This document shows, piece after piece, positions 33,755 through 46,901 of a stretch of 64,000 bases of DNA (positions within the stretch are counted from its first letter, which is position 1; each line of letters starts with the position of its first letter). The stretch comes from Phanerodontia chrysosporium (lineage: Eukaryota > Basidiomycota > Agaricomycetes > Polyporales > Phanerochaetaceae): NCBI GenBank assembly GCA_001910725.1, contig MJGA01000004.1, positions 682,001 through 746,000 on the forward strand. The letters run 5' to 3'. Both the position numbers and the translations under genes were made by a program. Under the pieces are notes generated by a model. The model searched no databases and was not told where the DNA came from. It saw only the letters and a program-made list of their open reading frames with translations.

Positions 33755-36037
33755 TCCAACCCGGGTATGTAGGGCAATATTAGCATGCTGTACTGTACAT
33801 GTCCCCCCGGTCGAAGGCATCCTATGTATCTTCTGCCCATGTCGCGTCGATGCGACGCGCACCCGGCGCGTCTTTCTGTTGGAAATTCGTTCGAGGCCGC
33901 ACGACGATTTTCCGGGGCGCTAAGTGGAGCACCTGGTACCCTACCCCAGTTCCCGGGGTCCTAGGAGTTATTGAGGTCAGTGTCGAAAAGTACGGAATCG
34001 CCCCCCTCTTGGACCGCATCTACGCATTGTGCGCGCCTGTCATTTCCGAATTGCTCGGGGGCTCTTACACATACCCCCGCGGTGCTGACGCAGACGGCGA
34101 GCGATCAATTCAGTCGTGGGCCACGGAAATCGCGGACGGAGGAACACTCACACACGTCCAAGGTCTGTGTCAACGCAACGCTGGGCGGCTTGGGCTCGCT
34201 CATGCCATTCAACGGCGGAAATCGCGGTCCGGCATGGCTGCCCGTCTGTGAGCCTGCGGTCGCCGTGTGTGCCACTGGCTCGCCCTCGGGGTTGCCGATG
34301 GTGCGTTAGGCATGTACCTCGCAGCGCGGCCTCCTGTAGTGCTCCTGTGTCGCTCTGAACGTTACATGCGTCCGCCGAACGCCTGCAATTCGGAATAGGT
34401 GGGTACGCAGACGCACCGGCGATTCTGGGACCGTGATTGCTGCTGCATCCGGTGGGTCTGCGGCCGCTGGAGCAGATGCATGTCCCAAGACGACTGCGCG
34501 TACAGGGCTGGGGATGTTGCTGTGTCTGGGGCACTATGCGTAGGGACGCCCGCGGCGCGCTGCGCCGCAGATAGAGTTGCGCTCTGCCGTGCCTTGCGCT
34601 GCGACTGCATCGGGCATGGCCCATCTTGCTCCTCGGACGTCCCGGGCGTGAACCGTTCACGTCCTGGCCTTCGTAAATTCTGGAACAGAGCCGGCCGTGC
34701 TAGCGGGCAGGCCAGCACCCTCCGAACCTTCCACCAAAAAACACGAGGCAAGCTGAAAAAAAGGGAACGTACACAAAGTCTAATCTGTGACCCCCAATGC
34801 GCGATCAGTGCTTGTTGTGGCGGGCGATGGCCGCTGGGCAGTGGGCGTCGGCACGATCGCGCCCGTCGCAGCAGGGCACATGATACACGGCGAGCTCCCA
34901 GCAGCGTGGGCCGCGCGGCAAGTGATGGCCTCCCTGGGCCCCCGTCGCCAGCCAGCGAGACAGAAACTCGTCCTGCTGCCGGTGAAGGTCGCGAAGCACA
35001 CCGCGAGCGAGATGCCTGCATGCCCCTGCACACGGGCGATTGGCTCGCGCCGGCAAGGATGAGGATGAGCTTTGCCAGACACACGCAGAGTCGCGGCCGG
35101 CCGCGTAGTCAAATTGATTTTGTCATCGCCCATCACTCGCGCGTGATTGGCCAGTCGCCGGCCTACGCGAACGGGTTCGCGAGAAACAGGCGAAGAGCTC
35201 GACAGGCTGAGGCCCACAGGGCGAGGCACACGCAGAGGCAGAACGGATAACGCGTCTGGTATCGTTGTGATATTCATTGCAGGGTGCATAGATGGTCATC
35301 TAAAGACAGCAAAGTGCGTGCTACTAATCAAAAGTACAATCGTGTGGAGGGAGTGAGGAATGGCGAGGGTGCATCTCGTCTCGAGGCGTAGGTTGTAAAT
35401 CCGCATCCTATCATCAACTTCCCGTTCCTATCATCACTACAACCTAATCGACCCAAGAAACCCGTGAAAAGTATATCATGTGCGGTGAGCGACCACGCGC
35501 GAAGAAGAAAAAAAGAAGGGAAGTGTGATGAAGAATAAAAAAGAGGTGCGCATGTGAGCACTGTTACATGCAGCTGAGGTGGAAAGCGAATATGCAAAAT
35601 ATGGCACAGCGTGAAGGACAAGATCTTGAATGTGAAGAGTGCGAGAGACAAAATGTGGATGATCGTGATGATTGTTCGACTTGATTGCATGAGTGAGACA
35701 AGTGAATGAGTGCGAGAAGACCGAGACCGCGGTTCGTGAGAGGGTCATATTGCTGGACGCTGTCCTGCGTGTCCTTGAGGGCGCATGGATGGATGGCGAT
35801 AGATAGCGTAGGCAGGAACACGAGCAGGGCATGGCCCCGCCCGTCTTCCGAGGCCAGGACCGTGAAGCACTGCGCGTAGGTGCGATGGTGATGATAATCA
35901 TAAGAATACGTGCATGCGTGGTTGGGTTCGTTCGGAGGCGTCGGCCTGGTCTCGGGCGATGCGAGGCAAGACAGAACAGGTCTCATGATGATGCAGAGGG
36001 TATCGCTGCAGAAGAACGTGGAGAGATAGCTTCTAGT
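33755..36037. other. Intergenic region without a supported gene
   Basis: Long but low-complexity Arg/Ala/Pro-rich frames on both strands at 34150-35290 look like GC-driven noise. The stretch 35300-36037 is richer in A+T and probably includes the 3' untranslated region of the minus-strand gene ending at 36038. Nothing else was recognised. Confidence 0.4.
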
Positions 36038-37109
36038 TTACGACGAGGAAGATTTCTTCCGCCGGGAGATCGACAACCGACGCTTCGCATGGAAAACTCC
36101 AAAGCGCAGCCGAAGGTTCAGGGCACGCAGGTGCCGGTGAAGGATGTAGGTGCACGACGGACTGGTCGAGAGCGAGGCGGTCAGCGACGCGTTCGACAGC
36201 GAGCACGTAGAAGGATACTCACACTTCGTCGTCATCCCGATCTGTAAACTGCATTTCACGATGTTGATGGGTCTCTTTGTCCTCCTCCTCTTGCGCTGAC
36301 CGTGAAGGTACGACTGGGACAGTAGACCCTGAGCTCGAACGCTTCATCTTCCTCAGTATGCTCGCTGCCGTCCGGCTTGCGCTGCTCGACGCTCGCTCCT
36401 CCTCCTCGAGAACCATGTCGTCGAATGGGCTCTGCCCTGTTGTCTCCCGCTCCTCTTCCTCTAATGAGTCTACGGGTGAGGAAGTAGTCGAAGCGGGGTC
36501 GGTGAAATAGTAGGTAGAGGGCGTGTACGTGTAGACGGATGGTGGCAGGCTCGCGCGTCGACTCGACGGCGTGCGGTCTGATGACGATGACGAGGAGGAG
36601 AAGGGAGAGCGGTAAGCACCTTCGTACGAAGACTCGTCCTCGTCCTCGTCGTCCTCCTCAACCTCAGTTGCCCAACCGCGCTCCCACTCTGGCCGAGCGA
36701 CGAGCGGGTACGTGCGGTACCTGTCTGGCCGGTTGAGCGTCGACGTCGATGATGATATGCGAGAGTGCGTCGACGAGGAGCGGCGAGGCTTGGTGAGGAG
36801 GTTTTTTTGTTGGCGCGGCGGGAGGACCGGGAAGTCGCGGTAGTCCGGGTCGTGCATCTCGCCGGTGTGGTCGACGTACACGCGTGTGCTCGCGCGTACG
36901 TTGGACGTGGACGAGTGCGCGGCGTGCGCGGACGAGGAAGCGTAGGCTGGGTCGAGGAGACGCGAGATGTCCGCCTGGCGGGTGTTGGGCTGGTACGACG
37001 AGGAGCGCGACGAAGCGTGGCCGAGCGGCATCTTGAGCGCGAGGTGAGTCTTGGAAGAGGACTTCCTGTGGAGAGGATGGGATGTCGAGTTTGGCGGGTG
37101 GTCGTACAT
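36038..37109 (-). CDS. Ser-rich conserved basidiomycete protein, 336 aa
   Basis: Two exons: 36223-37109 and 36038-36161, with a 61-nt intron joining in frame. From the ATG (MYDHPPNSTS) the protein is largely disordered: Ser-, Arg- and Pro-rich, with an acidic tract (VEEDDEDEDESSYEG) and a poly-Ser run. Two parts look structured: a central STRVYVDHTGEMHDPDYRDFP motif, and the basic C-terminus RHLRALNLRLRFGVFHAKRR, which continues to the stop. No catalytic domain is seen. The intron brings the basic tail in frame with no stop, which supports the model. The role is unknown; the tail could bind nucleic acid or membranes (speculative). Confidence 0.65.
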
Positions 37110-40100
37110 GGTGGTTGGAGTCGGGGAGGGCTGATTGGCGAGGGAGGGTGTGAGGTCGGGCGGGTGTTGATATAAGAAGGGAAGCCCTGTGAGAAGTAGC
37201 AACGGCGACGGGGAGAGGTAATTGATGGAGCCGGGGAGGGAGGAGGGATGAGTTTATAGCGGAGGGCTGGCAGAGAAGAGGAGGGCCACCGCTTGCGAGG
37301 AAGGGTGGCCGTAGATATACATCTCCCCTTGGAGGACGAGAAAAGACCAGTGTGCTCATTCGGAACGGCAGGGTGCTCTACCTCGGAGATTAGATAAGCT
37401 TCCCATATCCGGGAGGTTCACATATTCCCCGCCGCGGTGGCTGCCTCCAGCCTCCAGCGAGTGCCTCACCTGCACCACGCCTATGACTCACAGGAAACGT
37501 CGCTGCTCTGCTTGTCAATGCTTTGCCACGCTTTGCCACTCGCAAGCCACCCCCAAGACCTCTGCTCGCGTGGCCATCCCAGGTCAATCTCGCCGTGTGT
37601 CTCTCCCCGCGGCTCGCCGGCCGACCTCCCCCGAGGGCGGCAGGGCGGGGAGCCTATCGTATCGCACGCGGCCCGAGGAGCGTCCCCGACAGACCCTAAC
37701 CCCAATCAGGCCTGCCTCCCCCACCTCTCCCGCGCAGCGAGTCCTCTTTGCTTCCGCACCATCTCGCCCGGAGCGTACCTCCTGCTGTGCCCATTCATTC
37801 CGAATATACATCCCTCTATTCCTGCACTCTGCCGCATGCCTTGCGTTTCCACAATTCCAGATCTCCTCTCCGGTCTCGCTGCTGTCCTAGAACACTCGTA
37901 GGCCGCCAGATGACCACGCCCCTCTCCTCGGTTCGTCTCCTCTCACTCTCTTCCTCGATCTAGCCGGCGTGGCCTCCCGGGATTCAGTCAGGAGTCCGCC
38001 GTGCCACCCTCGGTACTTTCCACCATGCTCCGATGATATGACTCGTACGCGTACACGCGTATACGCCTGTGTTATTCGCGTCTCATTCGCCTTATGCAGC
38101 CTGCGTGTCCTCTCCTATCCATAAGCCAACGCTTTGTTCTGACTAACAACCGCCGATATGTCCGTTTCAGCCTCTCCTCTGCAGCCGCTAACTCCTAACC
38201 GCCCTGCTCCTGCTATAGTCGCCCACGCCGACGCTTACCGGACACGTTCAGTCTTCTCACGCGCCCACGCATGCACAGGAACCCGCAATGCCTCGCAATG
38301 CAGAGTCCAGGGACGCAGCGGCGCGGGGGCCGGTCATCTCACCGCTCCATCGCGTAACCCCTGCCAACTCACCTGCCCTGCCAGCAGCAGCGCGATCCCA
38401 CCTTGTTCAGTGCACCCTGCGAACATTCACAAGCCAAGGCCCGCGCTACCATCGGATTGCAGGGACTCGTCGTGCTATTGCCGGCGTCCTTCTCATGTGC
38501 TTTGCACTATCGCGATACAATAGGCTCTTTTTGAGCGCACTGGCTTTTGCCTTCCACACATATCGAGGTGCGTTTGTCGTTTTATGTGAGATCGTCGTAT
38601 CAACCGTCTGAACTTCTTCATCTAGTAGCCGCCCACAGCTGCCTCGACAATATACCGATCGTACATTGTCCACTGACAGTATTGTCTATCGCGGACGCCA
38701 CACCCAGATCGCATGTGCACATGAATACGGCTCTTCGCCGCAGACGCAGTCATCGGACTGCGCGCACATCCGACGCAGACGCCGGATGCGATCATCTGAA
38801 GGCTCGCTGGGTTCTACCGAGGTCTGCAGGCCTGCCGACTACCCTATCGGATTGTTACTGATCTAGGCAGGCGATCCCCAGGGCAGCCAGCGACAGACGA
38901 TGCGGACGCTGCACACAGCTGAGCTCCTTGACGACTCGCGATGACTGCCACCCGCTATCGTGCTCTTGCCTTTCCCAGTCGGTCTGCAACGGCGCCTCGA
39001 TAGTGCAACGCTCCCATCGACCCGCACCTTCTGCCTTCTATCGCTCATCTGTCCGTGGTTCCTCGGCGCCCCAGACGCCCCCGGGCTCCCTCGCGCGCGC
39101 CGTGTATGCACCGCTCGACTCGCGGCTGCCACCGATGTCGGTCCGCGTGCGTTTCCAGGCTCTTCGCTGACACCTGCCCCGAGACACACCAGCCGCCAGC
39201 ACCCGCCGTATCGAACGTCTCTGATGGCTGGAGATGATTCCGAAATGCTTGCCTGTGAGTGGCCACACACCCACAGCCGCGCGCCCCGTGCGAACTCGGC
39301 CATCATGCCTCATCCTCGCTTTCTCATCCCCGCACCGATGCCTCCATTGACTCCCCGTCTGACTCAGCTGCCTTACACCCTTCGATCCCCAGCACACTGA
39401 CTCATCCGAACTCACGACCGCGTCGAAAACGCTCTCGCGCGAGTTAAACGGACGGTCCCGCGGGCGTCATAGTGCGTCGTCGCCTCATTCGCCGTGCCAG
39501 AGCCGAAACCACGACGTCAGCGCGGCCGAGTGTGATTACAACGCGGGGTGCCTCGAGGGCCCTGTTCGTCGCCCGAGATCACACACACGCACGAACGCGC
39601 GTCATCGCCCGGGATGCGTGCTTGCGGCCCGTGTGCGTCGTTTTCGCACGCTGGTGTCGCGGCGCGTGGCTCGCGTCCATTTCCGACCGCGTGGATGCCA
39701 CTCTCTGCCACTGCACGACGACGAGGGACGACGGAGGGGCTAGGGGTCCAGCCTCGCAAGGTGCGTCTCGCCACTCGTTACTGGTTGCATGCGTCTCGCC
39801 GCTCAATGAAGGGATGGAGCTGGAGGCTCCCGCTCCAGGTCGGCGTGGCTATCCTTGGATGGCTGTCCATTGCTTCATTTTGTTTCCACTCGTGTCGAGT
39901 GCAGACAGCCTGAAGCTGTGAGTGGCCACCTGCACCCCAAGGCTCTGTCCCGTTATGGGCGCCGTACCGCGACATACATGACCGGGTTCTCGGTCGGCTG
40001 GAGAGTTGCTTTCTACAGAAGGTCTGTATATCGGACAGTGCAGGCACCGATTGCATGTGTCGCTTGGACAATTGACTTTTCTTACCGTTCTTCTTCGGGA

Positions 40101-40280
40101 CGCCGTTGCCAAGCACGCCCAGGACATGTCCACGCATGAAGATTGCTCTGCCATATCTCGAAGACCTGGCATGGGCCCGTCCCGCCACTGAAGCAGCATT
40201 GCCTAGCAGATTCGACAAGGCTCCGTTGCACCTCCTTCATACGCCTCCGAGACGAACGCGCAGCACCGCTTCCCGGGGAG

Positions 40281-40297
40281 CACACACACACACACAC
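40281..40297 (+). repeat. CA dinucleotide microsatellite
   Basis: Eight and a half uninterrupted CA units in a gene-poor stretch. Confidence 0.9.
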
Positions 40298-41593
40298 TTT
40301 CCCTGATCCAGCAGTCTCTAACGTCCGTGCCCTCTGCCCTGGCATCAAGACAAGGCCCGCCCGAGCCTTCGACGACGCTCTGCGGCGAGTTCCGCTCCAC
40401 GACCCGTGGCGGACGATAAGGGCGCGCTCGAAGGTTCCATCGCGCGGTGCGCGTGACCGCGCCGGCGCCGGCGCGGATATTGGTCTCGGTCCATTAATGT
40501 ATGGTGTGCTTGTGGTGACGCCGTCGCCACGCTCGTCCACGGCGGGCTCGGCATGCCATCTCGTTTTCATTTGCATCATATTCCTGAGCACACATTTGCA
40601 CTGTGTGCATCGGAAGGGGCTCTGTTCCTGTCCCAGGCTGCGGGAGCTCTCGCCGACGGGCTGCGCGTCCCGGCCGCACACGAATGATTCGGAGTGCACG
40701 CAGTCTTTAGATAGTCTTGTTCGACGTCCAATGCCATCGCGTTGCACAGAGTCCATTATAATCTGCGACGCTGTGGGAATGCCCGCAATGATAGGCGGCC
40801 GACGGTGACGCAATGCCCTGGCCTTGCGAGACCGCGGAGCACTCGCCCGCAAACCTACGGTGCACTCTGCTGGCGAAGCTCTGCCACACGAGTTGCAGTC
40901 TATTCCTTGCGGCGCTCATTGCAGCGCACGTCCGAACGGAGCTGAGGGTCGGCCGCAGGCGCCGCAGCCCGCCGTAAACGCGTACCGCCGTGGGGGCAGA
41001 CCGCGGGGCAGGGCCTCGACCGCACAACTCTATCGCAGCAGGTAGGTCATGCTGTGCCGAAACTGATGTCGATAGCAGTATACTCGCGCACACCAGAGAC
41101 GTGTAACTTGGCTGCACCGCACGACGTCGCCGCTCGCCCATGGGATCGGCCGGTCGTGCCTGGCCGACGCAATGCCTGAGCGCATGTGGGTTGCGATGGA
41201 CAAGGTTGGCCGGCGACGTCATGCTGCGACTGGTGTTTCTGCGCGGCGCGAGGCTCTGCGAACGTTCCCGTGCCCCCGACATTGCACGACGACGAATTCC
41301 GAATTGCCCACTGCCCGAGGCGTGTGCTCGGCTGGAGCAGCGGAGCACGATGCCGTCTGTGCATTCGTATGAGCCGGCCGCTGCGCGAGTTATCAGGATC
41401 ATATGGTCGCGGTACGTGTGCATTGTCGCGGAACATGAAGCTGAAGATTGAAGCCGTGGCGCAGGAACGATCCCAGGAACACACCAGGAGTCGGCATGCG
41501 CCGAGGATGTTGTGGAAGGTGGCGACTGCCTACGTCAGTGCGGGCATTGTGGCGAGCAGCGTCTCCAATATGTCGACCGGGAGCAGATGCTGT

Positions 41594-41717
41594 AACTCCT
41601 ACACCTAGTAGTATTTCTCCAGAGTTGCAAACTGGATATTGGATCCAGATTCATGAAAATCTAGGGTTGGGTTACCGAGGTTCAGAGTGCTCCACACAGG
41701 AGTTGTAATACTACTAG
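41594..41717. repeat. Small inverted-repeat unit, possible MITE
   Basis: CTAGTAGTATT (41605-41615) is mirrored perfectly by AATACTACTAG (41707-41717), and AACTCCT (41594-41600) by AGGAGTT (41698-41704). The order of the two pairs is not simply nested, so it is a composite structure. No target duplication is evident. Confidence 0.4.
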
Positions 41718-42514
41718 AACCGCCCAGGCCAAGAACGTGTAGAACGCGGGGCAATCTTGAGTAGACCCTAACATGGCATTAAAATAGGAGTACGATCCGT
41801 GAACCATTCTCAGTCACTGGTCAACTCTAGCCAGATTCTAGACAATCACCATCACCCATGGATTTGGTAGTTTCCGAGGACCAGCTAGGACACAGTGACG
41901 GCTCAGGGCATGCTGGAGGCAGTTGGAACAGATCTATACAGGATTCACCGAGCTCAAACGATACTGCATCATAAGACATGATGGGAGGCGATCGAAGACA
42001 TACTACACGCATGTAAACGAAGGTGATGCATTTCCGAGCAGGCTTGGAGTTCAGAATTAGAGCAATATTGCCAGGATAAGTATACCATAATCCAAGTGCT
42101 GCGTATGTGCTATATATGAGGACGCTTGTGCACGCAGGCCGTAAGGCTGCTTTTGAGACGCCAATAAGGATAGCCATGCGCCACAATCCAACAGAGGACA
42201 GGCAGGTGCGTTTCGGAGCTCGGAGCGCTAATGCCGAAGTCCGGACAGACAGGTCACGTGACTTCCACGTCGGTTCGGGCGCCTGGCGCCACACGGCCTG
42301 GTTCGACTTGGCCTCGTTCTGGCTGTACGCCGATTTTACTTTCCCTCTAGAAGACTCTCCTAATCTTGGTAAGTTTCGATTTAGAATCATATCATATGTT
42401 TTTGACAGAAATTGACATAAGGTGTAGCCCTCGACGGGCAGGGCTCTTCAGCTGCTTGCAGCCTGCCGCGTTCGGCGTCTCCATTAGTGCGACGGCGACC
42501 ATTTGGCAACTGCG

Positions 42515-43723
42515 ATGCTTACCGCTCGTGGCTTCTCCGCGTGGATTACATCCGGGGGAGAGGAGCTTCACGAGTTTGATACCGTCGTGAACGAATACTA
42601 CCACAAGATCTCCTGCTGGATTGGCTGCGAAATCGGTAACGTGGGTGACACCTCTTCGTGCCTGTTTCTGTCTCTAACAGCGGTACAGTCATTTATTGTA
42701 CACTGGAGAGACAATGGCACAGGAATAGATTCTGCTGGCTACATTGTACTGGACGGCTTCACGTGTTCTGGACGTTTCCTATACGGGTACGGCGATGCCT
42801 CGCGGGGCACATTGCGGGTGGATCAACATTCAGAGCGCCCCTTTGTTTTTGCCAGTCCCGATTCTGGTACGTGCTGGTCCATGCCTTTTTGTACGCTATG
42901 GTAGCACCTTACAACTCCGTGCGCTTCCAAGTGCGAAGCGTCTCGCTCAGATCCGATCAATCTAGCTTGACTGGACCTGCTGCCGTCAATCGCAAGGACA
43001 TTGGCACAATCGTCCTCAAGATCAGACAGATTAAGCGCACCACGCCGACGCATCCTCCGAACGCTCCTCAGATCCCTCCCAAACCGATACGTCGCACAGC
43101 TCGGCGTACCGATGAAGAGCCATGCGTCAGGTTAGTTCAGGCACCCGTTTGCATGCATGGCGATTCTTACCAGTGATTACAGCTTTGGCAAGAAAACTGC
43201 GACCTCTCTACAACACCCGCACACCTGGTCTTTTGAGCCTTATGACAAGGCGAATCCGCACACATTCATTACCTTCATCTTCCGTTACCGCACACGCCAC
43301 TTCCTCATCAGCCAGGGTATCATCACTGACGACGAGGCACTGACTGCTATACCGCCGCCGCCACTGTACACAATCGCGCAGGAGGATGAAGAAACAGAGC
43401 ACGACCCCGGCAGTCCGCTTTCAAATCCACAACAATATACGCCCGTTTCGTCACCACAGTCATTGCCATCCACTTCAATTGCGTCTTCGAGTACGCTCGC
43501 GGAGACACCCGCCAGCGCAATCTCCAGCCAGTCGTCATACAATAGTCCAGCCACAAACACCACGCAGCTCGATGGCGGGTGCTCGACGAGTTTCTTCCCA
43601 CTGCAAAGCTCTACGGGCCTAAAACGTACCGCTGCACGCGAAACAATGTCTCCACACCACGTCGGTTATTACCCTCTTGCCACACACAAGGCCATGCCGA
43701 ACAAGCGTTCGCGCACCGATTGA
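42515..43723 (+). CDS. DUF7918 domain protein
   Basis: From ATG 42515 the N-terminus MLTARGFSAWITSGGEEL, then ISCWIGCEIG, an in-frame 45-nt intron (42636-42680), and SFIVHWRDNG are the classic start of the fungal DUF7918 fold. Next come IVLDGFTCSGRFLYG and RPFVFA. Two more introns follow (about 42871 to 42930, and 43133 to 43181). The domain finishes with IGTIVLKIRQIKR, WSFEPYDKANPHTFITFIFRYR and LISQGII. A Ser/Pro-rich tail ends with a basic KRSRTD. DUF7918 proteins are widespread in Agaricomycetes and of unknown function. The second intron's exact acceptor is uncertain. Confidence 0.75.
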
Positions 43724-44078
43724 CAAACCTGGCTTTTGAAAACACGATGTAACAACATCTCAAGTATTGCTCTTCCATCGCTTTCATCGTCCCTGTTCTG
43801 CTTTCATCTGACTTGCTATGCTGCTGCCCTATTACGTACTCGTCTCTTCTTACCTGCCTGTTGTGTGTGTTCTTGTTCTTGGCCTCTTGCCTTCCATCGC
43901 CGTTATTGCACCAGCTAGAACTGTTTGCTGTGATTCCGAACCGCACCTAGCGCACTGTACTTTTCTGCTAGCGCAGAACCTCTGATCGTCGTGCTCTCAA
44001 TTTGTACCCCAGCCTTCCGGATGGAACCACCAATATATATGATCTTGTCATATGCATGCGTTCTTGGACTGTGGAGAA

Positions 44079-45024
44079 TCACAATAAAGCTCTAATATTG
44101 ATAGCTGGCCCAGTCCAATACATGGCCGTTCGGGGCGCTGCCGGATTCAGCTGCGCCAGGGCCGGCCAACAGTCCTGGCCCTCGCATACGCCATATTCGA
44201 CAGCCTCGAAGAGCACACCCTCCACCCACTGTTGATGCGTCTTGAGCTCTCCCGTGCCTGCGTCTGCGTCCCCTACGAGGCGCTCCCGCGCGGAGCAGCG
44301 CAGCGCGAGCTCTGCGAGCCGCTCGCGGCCCTCCGCGTCGAGCGTCGCAAGGCGCATGCTGTTCAAGCGGCGCCCGCGGAAGAGCAGGTGGAAGCCCGGC
44401 GCACGCGTGATGTCTTCTGCGCAGCGGATGCGCGTCACCAAGCCCTGTGTGCCTGCACCCGCGGGCCACCGTAGCCGCGCCGCAGGACGTGCACGCCGCG
44501 GCCCGCGGGCCACCACAGCACCCACAGCAGGCCGCCCGCGTCGCCGGTGCCGTCCCACGCCTCGGCCGCAACGTGCACATCTGCGGCTCCGAACCGCTCT
44601 GTGCCACCGCGCGCGAGCACACGCTCCGGCTGCGTCGCGCTACTCGCGAGGAGTCTCTCGGCCGGCGGGAGGAGCTCCTGGAAAGGATCATTGTCGACGT
44701 CGGCCAACGGATCCTCATCGCAGTCGATGTCGACGTTTTCCATGCGCTCGTGATCCCGTAGATCGACTCGGCGGCATGGCGAGCCTGAAATGCACCTGGC
44801 ATGCCGTGGCCCATGCTGAGGTGGAGAATACTTGTTTTCGGTCGATGGGGTTTTCTAGGTGACGTGGTGGTGCTCGCCGAGACGAACTCTTGAGGGAAAA
44901 GGTTCGTGAGCAGCAGTTCGTCCGCTGGAGATGAGGCCTCGGATGACGTTGAAGATGATGGCGGTGTAGTACCGGATGGAACCCTGATTCTGGTGCCGTC
45001 TGGGTGAACGTAGTAGCGTGCCAT
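44079..45024 (-). CDS. Protein of unknown function
   Basis: Starts MARYYVHPDGTRIRV. An intron of 47 nt (ends ATTTCAG) joins a Ser-rich exon to a second exon containing HERMENVDIDCDEDPLAD, ELLPPAERLL and GGLLWVLWWPAGRG. A second, weaker 50-nt intron (donor GTGCAC, acceptor CACACAG) would link this to the last exon, which has GLVTRIRCAEDITRAPGFHLLFRGRRL and CWPALAQLNP. Without that intron the frame must shift by one base near 44480. The last part looks globular. I do not recognise the family. Confidence 0.5.
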
Positions 45025-45521
45025 AAGTACAGACGATGTTGGAGAAGAAGGGTAGACTTACAAAGATAGCTGGCTTTATAACGCTGTCAGGGTTATGAGT
45101 AGGGCGATATCCGTCGCAGCGCGTTGGACTAAAGAGCCAAGGTACGGGCGGGTGGCCACGGACAAGGATTAAGGCAGAGACAAACCTGCGAAAATGGGTG
45201 ATGCCATGGTGATAGACGCAGCAGATCAGCCAGATCAAGGATAGTGGTGCACTTCATCTCAGCACGTCGAGCAAGCATCATCTGGGCAAGCATTATCACG
45301 AAAGATGAAAGGGAGGGTTCGCGTGTGTGCCGGGACCACAAGACGGTGTAAACGAAAAGGGACAGAAATACGGGGCCACCGGGAAATCCCTGCATTTTGA
45401 TCGGATCTCAGATTGCGTTCCTTGGAGGCCTCACGCCTGAAGTGGCACTCTTCGCCTTGAACATATATCAGCAAGATGTCGGGGAGGCTTTCTAACTCGA
45501 ACCTTCACCAGAGTTACAACA
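45025..45521. other. Intergenic region
   Basis: Divergent promoter space between the unknown minus-strand gene and the kinase-like gene. Minus-strand fragments at 45129-45474 contain hydrophobic stretches but no continuous gene. Confidence 0.35.
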
Positions 45522-46576
45522 ATGGCCGAGCTAGAGGTCATCCTTGTGGACGAATCCGGCGGCCTCGACACGATGACCTACTCACTCACCGAACTGACGC
45601 CGCCTACTAGAGGGAAGACCCCGACGCGGTTCCGTTCTGAGGGCCAGTGCCACAACGGGCAGCATGCTGAGGTCTACACCGGGTATCTATGCCGCCAGGG
45701 TCTACCGGATCTCAAGGTGGTCTGCAAGCTCGCGGAAGGCCCCTCGCTCCACGATCTTGACAAGGAGGCCAAGCTGTACGCCACGAAGCTCAAGGCCCTC
45801 CAAGGCACGGTCGTACCGCGTTTCTATGGCTTCTATGTTGGCACATGGCGCGATCTAGGTGGTAAAGACAACCTCATTGGCTGTATCATCCTGGAAGCAT
45901 TCGGCATGTGCAATCTGGAACGGTGTGGCAAGTTCCTGGATTGCGGGATCAAGCTACGGTATGTCTCGGCCTGAATGTATGTTATTGTCATTCGCCTAAT
46001 GCTCGAATGCAGGTGGAACATACTACAAGCTCTCATGAAGCTGCACGATGCGGGTGTTAAGCATAATCGCTTAAAGGAATGTCACGTCTTGATCTCTAGC
46101 AACCTCCAGGACGTGCGCATCATAGACTTCTACCGGGCCACCTCACATAAGTGTCCCCCTACTGCGGCCATTAAGGAAGTGTTTGTCTATGCCCCGGGCG
46201 AAGCGGAATTTGGATGCAAGGAATTACACCACCATGCGTTACACATGCAGATCTGGACACCACGTAAGTCACATCCGCACCTGGCCAGAGCATCCGCTCA
46301 TACGCAACGGATCCTTGTGCCGCAGACACCTTCAATCATTTCGGGTATCCGTACTCGATTTTGGACTATCCAGACGTGGACTCTCTTGTCTGTGCAGTGA
46401 GACGAAACTGTCCCGACAAGACTGACGAAGAGGTCCGTGCTCGAATCGAACCCTTCCTCCGCAACTACTACGAAGTATTCGCGGAAAGGTTTGAGTACAT
46501 AGATGATCCACGCGGCAGTATACCGGAACCCAAGGCTCCAGAGGTAACCCAACGCCGCCGCCGCCAGAGGGCATGA
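45522..46576 (+). CDS. Protein kinase-like protein, probably catalytically dead
   Basis: Exons 45522-45958, 46013-46263 and 46326-46576, introns 54 and 62 nt. Kinase-fold landmarks: a glycine-loop region around GQCHNGQHAEVYTG; the strand LKVVCKLAEG with the expected Lys; a helix-C-like EAKLYATKL; LMKLHDAGVKH; and IIDFYRA where active kinases have DFG. The catalytic loop reads HNRLKECHVLI. In related fungal kinases this is typically HGDL-xx-NIL, so the catalytic Asp and the metal-binding Asn are both missing. The C-terminal 80 residues (FGYPYSILDYPD, then a basic tail) are typical of small basidiomycete kinase-like proteins. It is best read as a pseudokinase; partners are unknown. Confidence 0.7.
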
Positions 46577-46901
46577 GTACGCTGACGTCAGGGTACATGA
46601 ATGCTCTAGCTAGCTCCGTGTCTGCTTTCTACCACCTGTGATCCTTTGTCCCTCTGTATCCGCTCTCTGTGTGTCATAGCTCTAGTCATTGTATCAGTAA
46701 CAGCATGTACTCATGCAAGATGACCGGTAGCATCTACTTATGTTATTTGGCCTCCGTAACGAAAAGTGTCCGCATGGCAGGAACACTGCACTTTCCTTTC
46801 TAGAGTCTCGAGGAGCCACATCACTCTGATCGAATCTGAGATTCAGTTGTGTGCACTTACAAGTGCAGGCGGTGGGACGCGCTCTTACTTGCACCAACAT
46901 C

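Larger units (their letters stand above)
37110..42514. other. Gene-poor region
   Basis: About 5.4 kb. The first 250 bp is the promoter side of the minus-strand gene. The rest has only short, biased frames, a CA microsatellite near 40281, and a small inverted-repeat structure near 41594-41717. A 187-codon minus-strand frame at 41827-42390 has no recognisable domain and is not called. Confidence 0.4.

Noticed and set aside
34362..35250. Overlapping long frames on both strands at 34-35 kb
   Set aside because: Arg/Ala/Pro-rich, mutually overlapping, no domain or splice logic; consistent with GC-rich non-coding DNA.
41827..42390. 187-codon minus-strand frame
   Set aside because: No ATG-supported domain, no intron pattern, composition like the surrounding gene-poor DNA.
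45129..45474. Hydrophobic minus-strand frames as a small membrane protein
   Set aside because: Frames are short and overlapping; no consistent gene or family match could be built.
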